Shown here: positions 33,310 through 42,214 of the stretch, in pieces
How positions within the stretch are numbered: position 1 is the first letter of the stretch
How the letters are laid out: every line of letters begins with the position of its first letter
The notes under the pieces: model-generated
What the model was told of the DNA's origin: nothing
Databases searched by the model: none
What the model saw: only the letters and a program-made list of their open reading frames with translations
Assembly: GCF_031010175.1 (NCBI RefSeq)
Contig: NZ_JAUAMB010000023.1
Span: 1-64,000 of the forward strand
Direction of reading: 5' to 3'
Length of the DNA: 64,000 bases
Source of the DNA: Halomonas sp. SpR1
Lineage (GTDB): Bacteria; Pseudomonadota; Gammaproteobacteria; Pseudomonadales; Halomonadaceae
Translations under genes and position numbers: made by a program

Positions 33310-33692
33310 CCGCCCGGAAAAGCACATAATCAAACAAAGCCAAAAACCTCTTCAACGTAGCAAGCACAAGGCTGTGACAGGCTGCCTTAAGGGCTACTGC
33401 AGCTTAAGGGACTTGCGAACGCCTCAAACCTTTAATTTGGCGAACTGCCAAAATACTTTTTGCTAATCCAGATCTTCAGTTATTGCCGCGACTAAAGTCG
33501 TCTTACTCGCTGTCTGCCCATACCCCTTCTCCTAACGTAATTGACCAAAAAAGCACCCGTTGCTGATTGCGGGCAGTTGAATTCCCTCCTCGCTGCAAGT
33601 GATTCTCTCCAACCCTCTGTTGCCTTATGCATTAAAATGCTTAAAAATGCACAGAAACGCAAAAAGATGCAGAAAAGCGCACAGGAGGCATA
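33310..33692. other. Intergenic region before the DeoR gene
   Basis: 383 bases without a gene. The left two thirds show nothing recognisable on either strand. The last ~65 bases contain the phased 10-bp repeats described separately and the DeoR ribosome site AGGAGG (33682-33687). Confidence 0.6.
33627..33680. promoter_or_regulatory. Six RYGC motifs at exact 10-bp spacing with A-tracts, candidate DeoR operator
   Basis: ATGC, ATGC, ATGC, ACGC, ATGC and GCGC begin at 33627, 33637, 33647, 33657, 33667 and 33677. Runs of A (TTAAAA, ACAGAA, AAAAAG, AGAAAA) fill most of the spacing. The period equals one helical turn, so all motifs face the same side of the DNA and the A-tracts should bend it. The array ends immediately before the ribosome site of the DeoR gene, where an autorepressor would act. 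Confidence 0.6.
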
Positions 33693-34445
33693 ATGCTTAA
33701 CGTTCCCGAAACCCGGCAGCAGCAGCTATTGACCAAGCTTGCCAGTGGCGAACAGCTAATCGCGCAAGACCTTGCGGTGGAGTTTGATGTATCACTGGAC
33801 ACTATTCGTCGAGATATCATTGCGCTTGAACAACAGGGCAAAGCGCAACGGGTTCGCGGCGGCGCTGTTGCTACTGCGCCAACTTCACCTCCTTTGCAAT
33901 ATCGGGTTCAGGCCCATTCACAGGCCATTGATGCCATTGCCGCCCGAGCTTCGAGCTTAATTAACCTCGCTGACACCCTCCTGCTTGATGGCGGCGCCAC
34001 AGTACTCGCGCTCGCCGAAAGACTACAACCGAAGCCGGGGCGGCTGGTGATGACGCCTTCCCCCTGGGTCGCGGTAGCCTGCCAGAAAAATGGCATCGAA
34101 GTCTTTATGCTGGGCGGACAGCTGGGCGTGCGCGGCGGTGTCAATGTCGGCGACACTGCTCTACTTGCCGCTGCCAACCTCTATGCGGATATCACCATAC
34201 TCGGCGCCTGCGGTCTGGATGCCGAATTTGGACTCAGCGCTGACGACCTGCAGGAGGCGCACCTCAAACACGCCATGTCCCGGGCGGCGAAGCGCACTCT
34301 GGTGCTGGCCTCGCGTGAGAAGATTGGGCGACGCGCACGGCATAGGGCGGTCGCTATCGAGGATATCGATTGCCTGATCACTGATGCTGTGGCGGTAGAA
34401 GTGGAGGAATTTGGTAGCTCGGCCATGGAGGTTGTGCATGCCTAG
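33693..34445 (+). CDS. DeoR-family transcriptional regulator
   Basis: A 250-residue regulator: N-terminal helix-turn-helix (IAQDLAVEFDVSLDTIRRDI, the classic DeoR motif) and the ISOCOT-fold sensor (LLDGGATVLALAERL, VNVGDTALLAAANLYADITI, DADDL-like segment, and the end DCLITDAVAV). Family members bind phosphorylated sugars. AGGAGG lies just upstream of the ATG. Its end overlaps the following MFS gene by eight bases, so the two are one transcription unit: an effector-sensing repressor with its transporter. Confidence 0.9.
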   Translation: MLNVPETRQQQLLTKLASGEQLIAQDLAVEFDVSLDTIRRDIIALEQQGKAQRVRGGAVATAPTSPPLQYRVQAHSQAIDAIAARASSLINLADTLLLDGGATVLALAERLQPKPGRLVMTPSPWVAVACQKNGIEVFMLGGQLGVRGGVNVGDTALLAAANLYADITILGACGLDAEFGLSADDLQEAHLKHAMSRAAKRTLVLASREKIGRRARHRAVAIEDIDCLITDAVAVEVEEFGSSAMEVVHA

Positions 34446-35574
34446 TCCTCGAAGAGTCTGGCTCGCTGTCGCCGCCATGTTCTTTCTCAACGGCGGCCTG
34501 TTCGGCACCTGGGCTTCGCGCATTCCCACTGTGGCGGTGTACCACGACCTGGATGGCGGCTGGCTCGGCCTATTGCTGCTCGTACTTGCTTCTGGCGCTC
34601 TGATTTCGTTTCCGCTGGCTGGCAGGGCGTCGGATACTTACGGCGCCGCGCGGGCGACACTCGCCATTGCTGTCGCCTATACCCTCGCTTTGGTGCTGAT
34701 CGCCTGCGCATTCAACCTCTGGTTAACTGCGGCTGCGCTGTTTCTCTTCGGTGCCAGCCATGGTGCCATGGATGTCACCATGAACAGCTGGGCCGGCGAG
34801 GCGGAGCGTTTCATCGCAAAGCCGGTCATGTCATCGTTTCATGCCATGTGGAGCTTGGGAGCAGGTGTGGGTGCCGCTGCTGGCTATATGGCAGTGAGCC
34901 TGGAGCTGTCGCTGCTTGCGCACTTTTCGCTCATCGGCATCACGATGTACGTATGCACAATCTGGCTTGGCAGCATTGGCTGGCAATCTGAAACGAGGCC
35001 ACGTGCAGCGGATGCAAAACGCTTTCCGCTCCCCCATGGGGTGCTACTTTGGGTCGGCATCATCGCCCTTTGCGCCTCTCTCGGCGAAGGCGCCATTGCC
35101 GATTGGAGTGCTCTGTTTCTGGTCACCGTCACATCGGCAACCACGGCCCAGGGAGCGATAGGGTACGCCGTCTTCTCGCTGGCAATGGTCATCATGCGCT
35201 TGATCGGCGGCGGCGTGATTTCCCGGCTAGGCCCGGCGACCGCCGCACGCTTCGCAGGGTGTTCGGCCACCCTTGGCGTACTGCTTGCCGTGCTCCCCGC
35301 CAATTTCATGGCAGCGCTGCTTGGTTTTTTCTTCCTCGGTATCGGCTACGCACTCATCATGCCCCTGGCATTCTCACGTGCTGCCAACGACCCTGACACC
35401 CCGCCCGGCGTTGCTATCGCCAGCGTGGCAACCTTGGGCTATGGCGGCATGCTGCTCGGGCCGCCGTTGATCGGCTTTACCGCCCACTTTGTCACGCTGC
35501 ACTATGCCTTCGGGGTACTTGGCTTTCTGGCACTGTTTATCGTGTGCATTGCCTCATCACTCGAGCACTATTAG
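34438..35574 (+). CDS. MFS transporter, YbjJ-like
   Basis: 378 residues from ATG 34438, which overlaps the DeoR stop; 12 membrane helices. The N-terminal signature FFLNGGLFGTWASRIPT is typical of the YbjJ group of MFS proteins, and the ASHGAMDVTMNSW segment in helix 4 also fits. E. coli ybjJ has no firmly assigned substrate. Coupling to a DeoR repressor suggests a sugar or sugar-derived compound. It is not adjacent to a catabolic enzyme. Confidence 0.85.
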   Translation: MPSPRRVWLAVAAMFFLNGGLFGTWASRIPTVAVYHDLDGGWLGLLLLVLASGALISFPLAGRASDTYGAARATLAIAVAYTLALVLIACAFNLWLTAAALFLFGASHGAMDVTMNSWAGEAERFIAKPVMSSFHAMWSLGAGVGAAAGYMAVSLELSLLAHFSLIGITMYVCTIWLGSIGWQSETRPRAADAKRFPLPHGVLLWVGIIALCASLGEGAIADWSALFLVTVTSATTAQGAIGYAVFSLAMVIMRLIGGGVISRLGPATAARFAGCSATLGVLLAVLPANFMAALLGFFFLGIGYALIMPLAFSRAANDPDTPPGVAIASVATLGYGGMLLGPPLIGFTAHFVTLHYAFGVLGFLALFIVCIASSLEHY

Positions 35575-35831
35575 TAAGTAAATGCTGCCCTACAAGCGCT
35601 GGTTTGCAATTAAGCGCAAATACAACCAACCTCCTCAACCCTCATTCAAGGAATCAATGCCAAGCTATCAGACTAAAAGCCATACTTAGGTGCCCATTCA
35701 GAAGTCTTACCGGGGAATCGGCACGATCGATAAGTATTGCGTAAGTTTTCAGTAAGTGAGCGGCTGCGACAGTCAACACTCTTTCCACCCAACATCGACT
35801 GAAGGGCCTCTGATCTTTGAAGAATTCGCGC

Positions 35832-37673
35832 ATGCTCTATCGACTCCTGCACCGGTGGCGCTGGCTTGGCGCCTGGACACTGGCCAACCTGCTGCTTACC
35901 TGGATGATCTCGCTGCGTTATGTCGGCTATATCCAGCCCGAGGGGGCCGAGCAGTGGGGCTACCTGCTGATGGTTTTCCTCGGCCATCTCTCGCTGCTGG
36001 TATGGCTGGGAGCTTTGCCGATGTTCCTGCTGGCCACGCTTTTGCGCGGCATCGGGCTATGGCTGATGACCACCCTGTGGGCGAGTGGCCTGCAGCTACT
36101 GCTGCTGCTTGATACCTTCGTTTACGCTCAGTATCGCTTCCACTTGAGCGGCTTTATCCTCGACCTGCTGCTCAACGCCGGGGGAGACGTGTTCAGCTTC
36201 TCATGGGTCGCCTGGGCACTGACCGTCGGTGGCGTGCTAGGCATGTTGGCGGTGCAGGGTGGTCTCGGGCTGCTGTTCAAGCGACGGCCACTTTCACGAC
36301 CTGTGGGCGCAATGCTGGTAGTGAGCTTGTTGGCCCTGCTGGGGGTGCACGGTTGGCATGCCTGGGCGGATGCCCACTACGACCGCAACATTACCGGCAT
36401 GACGCGTCATGTGCCGATCTTCTATCCGGCCACTGCCAAGCGCTTCTTCGTCAAGCAGGGGTGGGTCGACCCCCAGGCGGTGCGCGATCGGGTGGATCTC
36501 AAGGCGTCGGAGGGAAAGGCGCAGGGCCTGGTCTACCCCTCCGCGCCACTGAGCTGCTCGCCGTCGGTGTCTTCCGACAACCTGCTGCTGGTGCTGGTGG
36601 ATGCCCTGCGTCACGACATGCTCACTCCTGAAGTGATGCCGAATCTTTACCGGTACGCCAATCAACCCGGTTGGTTCAGGGCGCGTGAGCATATCAGTGG
36701 TGGTAACTCCACCAAGGCCGGCGTCTTCAGCCTCTTCTATGGCCTACCAGTCACCTACTGGGAAGCATTTACTGCCAGCCAGACGCCCCCGGTGCTGATG
36801 GAGCAATTCGAGGCTGCCGATTACCGCTTTCAGGTTCTCTCTTCGGCGACGCTGGTGAGCCCTGCCTTTGACCGTAACGTTTTTGCCGGCCTCAAGGATG
36901 TCTCGCTGGAGCCAGCACAGGGCGAGCCCTGGGAGCGCGACCAGCAGATCACCGATGACTGGCTAGCCTGGATGGACAAAGAAGAGGCAAGGTCAGATGA
37001 GCGGCCGTTTTTTGGTTTCCTGTTCTATGACGCCGTGCACGGCTACAGCCATCCGCCAGACTTCCCTCGGTTCACGCCTTATTGGGAGCATATCAACCAC
37101 CTGAGCCTGGGGCCTGACTTTGACCCCGAACCTTACTGGAACCGCTATCGCACGGCGGCGCGCTATGTGGATCAGCAATTGGGGCGCGTACTTGATGACC
37201 TGGAGCGCCGTGGGCAGCTTGAGGATACTGCGATAGTGATTACTTCCGACCACGGTGAGTCTTTCAACGAACATGGCAAGAACTACTGGGGACATGGCAG
37301 CAACTACACGCCCGAGCAGGTTCAGGTCCCGCTGGTGATGCATTTGCCGAGGCGATCCGGTGGTGCGCTGGAGCGGCGAACACATCACGCCGATATCGCA
37401 CCGACGCTGCTCGAGGAACTGCTCGATTGTGAATCGGCACCTCAACATTACACCCTGGGGCAAAGCCTGTTGGATGTCGAACCCCATCGCGACTGGATGC
37501 TTTCAGGCAGCTACATGGGCTATGGCATCCTGATGCCCGACTACCAGGTGGCCGTGCACCCCACAGGGGCCTTCGAAGTCTATGACTACCGCATGAACGA
37601 ACTCGACGATATCGAGCTCCAGGCCCGGGTGTCGAACGAGGTACTCAGGGCGCTGTCGAGGTTCTATCGCTAA
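35832..37673 (+). CDS. DUF3413-sulfatase inner-membrane protein (PbgA/YejM-like)
   Basis: About 613 residues from ATG 35832; an in-frame TTG at 35817 is the alternative. Five N-terminal membrane helices (residues ~10-165; DUF3413) precede a periplasmic alkaline-phosphatase-fold domain: LLVLVDALRHDML, SGGNSTKAGVFSLFYGLP (nucleophile region), VITSDHGESFNEHGKNYWGH. This is the layout of PbgA/YejM, which senses periplasmic LPS and controls LpxC turnover through LapB in enterobacteria. Whether this copy does that, or modifies envelope lipids, cannot be told from sequence alone. Confidence 0.87.
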   Translation: MLYRLLHRWRWLGAWTLANLLLTWMISLRYVGYIQPEGAEQWGYLLMVFLGHLSLLVWLGALPMFLLATLLRGIGLWLMTTLWASGLQLLLLLDTFVYAQYRFHLSGFILDLLLNAGGDVFSFSWVAWALTVGGVLGMLAVQGGLGLLFKRRPLSRPVGAMLVVSLLALLGVHGWHAWADAHYDRNITGMTRHVPIFYPATAKRFFVKQGWVDPQAVRDRVDLKASEGKAQGLVYPSAPLSCSPSVSSDNLLLVLVDALRHDMLTPEVMPNLYRYANQPGWFRAREHISGGNSTKAGVFSLFYGLPVTYWEAFTASQTPPVLMEQFEAADYRFQVLSSATLVSPAFDRNVFAGLKDVSLEPAQGEPWERDQQITDDWLAWMDKEEARSDERPFFGFLFYDAVHGYSHPPDFPRFTPYWEHINHLSLGPDFDPEPYWNRYRTAARYVDQQLGRVLDDLERRGQLEDTAIVITSDHGESFNEHGKNYWGHGSNYTPEQVQVPLVMHLPRRSGGALERRTHHADIAPTLLEELLDCESAPQHYTLGQSLLDVEPHRDWMLSGSYMGYGILMPDYQVAVHPTGAFEVYDYRMNELDDIELQARVSNEVLRALSRFYR

Positions 37674-38003
37674 GATACCAAGGATAAGGATAGAGCATTG
37701 CCGACTTCAGCATACGGAGTGAATCAGCCATGACCTCAGTGCGCGTTCCTTTCCGCTCGACGGCACTTCCGCAACACGGCGCCAGAACGGAGGGCAGCGC
37801 CCTCCTGAACCGCCGATTGATGACAGTGGAATCTGGATTGGGGGACATGAGACTTCCGATGAGTGGTTGGCCGCTATGAGGGAGGCAAGGGGTCTCGCTT
37901 GGCATCCTTTGGCTGTACCCTTGAGATACAGCCAAAGTGATCTTCGGTTATGGCCCCTCTGATACCAAAACCAATCGGCATCATTCGATCCCGGGCGGGT
38001 GCG
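37674..38003. other. Intergenic region with a perfect inverted repeat
   Basis: 330 bases between the convergent sulfatase and amidohydrolase genes. No coding potential recognised. At 37907-37937 CTTTGGCTGTA and TACAGCCAAAG form a perfect 11-bp inverted repeat around a 9-base loop, without a T-run. It could stop transcription from both sides or be an old insertion end. Confidence 0.55.
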
Positions 38004-39146
38004 TCAGACCTTTATTCCGAACAGCTTTTCTGCATTTCGGTACGCAATTTTTTCCTTGGCTTCACGGGGCAGGTTCACCGCCCGAAACCAGTCGGTTCCT
38101 TGCTTCATGTCTGCAAACGGGTAATCCGTTCCAAACATCACTCGATCCACACTGATGTACCTCAGCAAAAGATGAAGCAGTTCATCCTGGAAGAGTGCGC
38201 TGGTTGTGTACCAGAAATTGTCACTGAAATATTGCCCGATAGGCTTGTTCAGCGAGTCTTCAGTCGACTCGCTCATATCTCCCACGATACGCTCGTAGTA
38301 GAACGGCAGGCCCTCTCCCATATGGCCGATAATCATCTGCAGTTTAGGAAATTTATCGAACACCCCAGTGATGATCAGTCGAAGACATTGAGTCAGCACC
38401 TCCTGGTGCCATCCATATCCTGAACCGCTGAAAATGTAGTTCTGGAACAATTGGTCATACCCTGGCCGCATGGTGTTGTAATAAATATTGAACACGTCTT
38501 CCGGTGGAAAACCTGGATGCAGATAGATCGGCACATCAAGCGCCTCGGCGCGCGCCAGAATGGGCTCGAAATCCGGGTGGTCGAGGAATTTGTTGCCAAT
38601 GAATCCATTGGTCATGGCCCCCACAAAGCCATCTTCCCGAACGGCGCGTTCCAGTTCGTCCGCTGATGCTTCCGGGTTCTGCAGAGGCAAGGTTGCATAG
38701 GCCTGGTACCGCCCCGGATGGGTGGCCATCGGGCCATCGGCAATCATCTTGTTGAGACGATACGCAAAATCGATGCCTTTCTGACCGGGGACATTCTGCA
38801 CGCCCGGCGTATGGGCGGAGAGGATTTGAACATTGATCCCCGCCTCATCCATTGCGCCGATGCGACCAGGGCCGAGTTCAGCAAGACCCGTTTCCCTGAG
38901 GTACTCTACGTGTTCATCGTTAATCGCGTTCAGCGCGATCAGTTCCTCGGTGGTATAGGTCTCTTCCGTGGCAATAAATGGCAGATCCTGGTCTCGCAAC
39001 GCGATGACCGACGTCTCTGTCGCGGCAGCACTGGAGATAATGGCAGGCGCGGACAACCCGGCACCAACACCAAGTGCAGCCGCGCCAGTTAGAAAACTAC
39101 GGCGTCCCATTGTCAGGCTCTCTAGGTTTTTTTCGATCTGTTTCAT
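38004..39146 (-). CDS. Tat-exported amidohydrolase_2 / decarboxylase-like protein
   Basis: A 380-residue protein with a Tat signal (GRRSFLTGAAALGVGAGL, cleavage near 40) and an amidohydrolase_2 TIM barrel of the gamma-resorcylate decarboxylase/ACMSD group. The metal-ligand strand usually read as E-E-H-F is EETY here (His to Thr). The later ligands IYLHPGF, IIGHMGEG and FGTDYPF (His, His, Asp) are intact. Family members decarboxylate aromatic acids, but they are normally cytoplasmic. The start lies eight bases after the RND permease stop, so it is the last gene of the efflux operon. Confidence 0.82.
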   Translation of the reverse strand: MKQIEKNLESLTMGRRSFLTGAAALGVGAGLSAPAIISSAAATETSVIALRDQDLPFIATEETYTTEELIALNAINDEHVEYLRETGLAELGPGRIGAMDEAGINVQILSAHTPGVQNVPGQKGIDFAYRLNKMIADGPMATHPGRYQAYATLPLQNPEASADELERAVREDGFVGAMTNGFIGNKFLDHPDFEPILARAEALDVPIYLHPGFPPEDVFNIYYNTMRPGYDQLFQNYIFSGSGYGWHQEVLTQCLRLIITGVFDKFPKLQMIIGHMGEGLPFYYERIVGDMSESTEDSLNKPIGQYFSDNFWYTTSALFQDELLHLLLRYISVDRVMFGTDYPFADMKQGTDWFRAVNLPREAKEKIAYRNAEKLFGIKV

Positions 39147-39154
39147 GACAATTT

Positions 39155-42100
39155 CTACTCCGATGTTTGCGTTGCGTGGTTTGGGGGCAGCTTGAACCGC
39201 CCCAGGATATTGCCGATGTTATCCACGTAGCTGTAAACCACCGGGATAACCAGCAAGCTCAGAAGCGTTGAAGTGAGCAGTCCACCAATGACAACAAAGG
39301 CCATGGGGGCCCGGAAGCTGGGATCGCCAGCCCATCCTAGAGCGATCGGCATCATGCCCGCCCCCATGGCAATGGTGGTCATCACGATGGGCCGGACACG
39401 TTTTTTGCAGGCATCAAGAATGGCGTCCACACGTTCCAACCCATGCACCCGACGGGCGATGATGATGTAGTCCACCAACAGGATTGAGTTCTTGGTGGCG
39501 ATGCCCATCAGCATGATCAATCCGATCATGGCGGGCAGCGACACGGGCGTCTGCGTGAGAAACAGCGCCAGGAAAGCCCCAGGGATGGAGAGTACCAGTG
39601 CCACCAGAATGGTGATCGGCTGCATGAAATCCTTGAGCAGCAGCACCAGTACCATGTAGATACACAGCACGCCGGTCAGCATGGCAATCCCGAAGCTTGA
39701 GGCAAGCTCCGCCATTTCCTCTGCATCGCCTTCTGCTGCCTGAAACACGCCGCGCGGCAACTGACGTAAACTGGGCAGTGCCTGCACGGCCTGTTCGATT
39801 TCTCCCAAAGGCTGCCCTTGCAGGCTTACCTCGAAATTGACGTTGCGCAGACGGTTATGCCGGGTGATTTCCGAAGGACCGCTGCTCCACTCAAAGTTAG
39901 CCACGCTCTCCAGCGGCACTAGCCCGTTCGCACCAGGCACTGGTAGCCGTTTAAGGGTCGCCATATCCTCCCGAGCGGCATCCTCCAGTCGAACCATCAC
40001 CGGCACCTGACGCGAGCTGAAGTTCAACTTAGGAAGGTCCTCAGCGTTATCGCCCACTGTCGCGATGCGCAGCGTATCGGCGATGGCCTGAGCCGAGACC
40101 CCAAGGTCGGCGGCGCGGGCAAAATCAGGGCGAACAATGAGCTCAGGCCTGACCAGGCTGGCCGTCGAACTCACCGCACCGATGCCGGGAATGGCGCGCA
40201 TCTCCCGCTCGACTTGGCGGGCATGCAGTTCAAGCACCCGGCTATCCTCACCGGCGAGCACCAACTCATAGCCATCCCCCTCGTCGCCTACGCGAGTTCG
40301 CACGCCGGGAAGTGTGGCGAGTACAACGCGTAACTGCTGCTCTATGTCTTGCTGCGTAACGCCCGCGCGGGTTGCGCGATCCGCCAAACCAACGGTCAGC
40401 TCAACCGAGGTCACATCGCTGTTACTGCTGCCGGAGCCCCCACCGACAGCCGCGAAGATGCTGACGACATGCCGCTGCGTCACCAGTCGTGAGCGTGCCT
40501 GCTCGGCAAGCGCCGCCGCTTCAGAAAAAGTGCTACCGGGCGGCAAGGTGAGCGTCGCCTGCGTCTGGGAATCATCATCGGGGGGTATGAAGGTACCCGG
40601 CAGGGTCGAGGCCAGCCAGATACCTCCTGCAAAGCAGGCCGCCGCCGCGATAAGCGTTGTCTTACGGTGGCGCAGGCACCCGTTAGCAACGATCAAGTAG
40701 TAGCTAATCCACGTTGGATCGCTACGATGCTGATTGGGTTTGCGCAACAGATACGCCGCCAGCATAGGTGTGAGAAGGCGCGCCACCAGCAGCGAGAACA
40801 GCACCGCCACAGAGGCAGTCCAACCGAACTGAACGAAGAATTTCCCGACGGTGCCGCTCATAAAGGCCGTGGGCAAAAAAACGGCAATCAACGTAAAGGT
40901 GGTGGCGACAACGGCCAAGCCGATTTCTGCCGCAGCATCCATAGCAGCCTGGCGCGGGGGCTTGTCCATTAGCAGGTGCCGTTCGATATTCTCAATCTCG
41001 ACAATGGCATCATCCACCAGCACCCCGATCACCAGCGAGAGCGCCAGCAACGTCACCACATTGAGCGAGAAGCCCATCAGGTGCATGAAGGCGAAGGTGG
41101 GGATGATCGACAGTGGCAGTGTGACCGCCGCAATCAGCGTGGCCCGCCAATTGCGCAGGAAGCAGAACACCACCAGAACCGCCAGCGCCATGCCCTCGAA
41201 TAACATATGCATGGAGCCCTGGTAGTTCTCCAGCACCGGCCCGACGAAATTAAAGGCTTCTTCGATCTCTATATGAGGATATTGCGACTGCAATTCCGCG
41301 AGCGCAGACTGCACGCCCTCGGCCACATCCACCTCGCCGTATCCCTCGGCACGGGTCATCTCGAAGCCGACCACGGGCGCCCCATCCATCAATGCAATCG
41401 AACGCCGCTCAGCCACGGTATCGGTAACCGTCGCCACCTGATCAAGGCGAATACGGCGACCATCGCTGAGTGCCAGCTCCATCTTCGCCAGCTCGGCGGC
41501 GGATTCAGCGTTGGCGATAATGCGCACGGTCTGTTCGGCTCCGCCGACATCAACGCGGCCACCAGGGGCCTCCAACTGCGCCTGACGCAACTGGCGGGAG
41601 ATATCCAGTGCTGTCGTGTTCATCGCCAACAGGCGATCCGGATCCAATGCCACGCGAACTTCGCGATCGACCCCGCCGATACGCCGAACCGAACCAACGC
41701 CCGGCACCGACAAGACGGCTTTGGTCATTTTGTCATCGACGAACCAGGAGAGTGCCTCATCGTCTAGATCGGAGGAGGTCACCGCGTAGCGTACAATCGG
41801 CTCACTGGAAAACTCACCCTTCCGAATCACTGGATCACGCAGGTCGGCGGGTAGATCCGAGCGGATGCGGGAAACTGCGTCGCGCACGTCCTCAATAGCC
41901 TCTTGCAAGGACTTTTCCAGCCGGAATTCGATAGCGATATCGGCATTACCATCCGTCAGCGTTGTAGAGATATTTTTGACGCCGGAGACGGTAGCGATGG
42001 AGTCCTCGATCTTGCGGGCAACCTCGTTCTCCATTAAGGCGGGGGCCGCCCCCGGCAACGAGGCGGAGACCTCCACAAGGGGCAGCTGCACATCCGGCAA

Positions 42101-42214
42101 GTCCTGAATAAACAAGCCTCGGAAGGAGATGAGCCCCCAGAAGGTCAATAGGATGAAGAGCAGAACAACCGGGATAGGATTGCGAATCGCCCAGGATGAG
42201 GTATTGAGCGTCAT
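39155..42214 (-). CDS. RND efflux permease (HAE1-like)
   Basis: A 1019-residue inner-membrane pump with 12 helices and two large periplasmic loops. Motifs: SWAIRNPIPVVLLFILLTFW (helix 1), FVQFGWTASVAVLFSLLVAR, and the proton-relay helix LSLVIGVLVDDAIVEIENIE with the Asp-Asp pair. It is driven by proton import and exports hydrophobic or aromatic compounds with the adaptor encoded upstream. The start overlaps the adaptor stop (ATGA). No outer-membrane channel gene is adjacent; a TolC encoded elsewhere must serve. The tripartite pump plus exported hydrolase suggests a toxic aromatic substrate. Confidence 0.92.
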   Translation of the reverse strand: MTLNTSSWAIRNPIPVVLLFILLTFWGLISFRGLFIQDLPDVQLPLVEVSASLPGAAPALMENEVARKIEDSIATVSGVKNISTTLTDGNADIAIEFRLEKSLQEAIEDVRDAVSRIRSDLPADLRDPVIRKGEFSSEPIVRYAVTSSDLDDEALSWFVDDKMTKAVLSVPGVGSVRRIGGVDREVRVALDPDRLLAMNTTALDISRQLRQAQLEAPGGRVDVGGAEQTVRIIANAESAAELAKMELALSDGRRIRLDQVATVTDTVAERRSIALMDGAPVVGFEMTRAEGYGEVDVAEGVQSALAELQSQYPHIEIEEAFNFVGPVLENYQGSMHMLFEGMALAVLVVFCFLRNWRATLIAAVTLPLSIIPTFAFMHLMGFSLNVVTLLALSLVIGVLVDDAIVEIENIERHLLMDKPPRQAAMDAAAEIGLAVVATTFTLIAVFLPTAFMSGTVGKFFVQFGWTASVAVLFSLLVARLLTPMLAAYLLRKPNQHRSDPTWISYYLIVANGCLRHRKTTLIAAAACFAGGIWLASTLPGTFIPPDDDSQTQATLTLPPGSTFSEAAALAEQARSRLVTQRHVVSIFAAVGGGSGSSNSDVTSVELTVGLADRATRAGVTQQDIEQQLRVVLATLPGVRTRVGDEGDGYELVLAGEDSRVLELHARQVEREMRAIPGIGAVSSTASLVRPELIVRPDFARAADLGVSAQAIADTLRIATVGDNAEDLPKLNFSSRQVPVMVRLEDAAREDMATLKRLPVPGANGLVPLESVANFEWSSGPSEITRHNRLRNVNFEVSLQGQPLGEIEQAVQALPSLRQLPRGVFQAAEGDAEEMAELASSFGIAMLTGVLCIYMVLVLLLKDFMQPITILVALVLSIPGAFLALFLTQTPVSLPAMIGLIMLMGIATKNSILLVDYIIIARRVHGLERVDAILDACKKRVRPIVMTTIAMGAGMMPIALGWAGDPSFRAPMAFVVIGGLLTSTLLSLLVIPVVYSYVDNIGNILGRFKLPPNHATQTSE

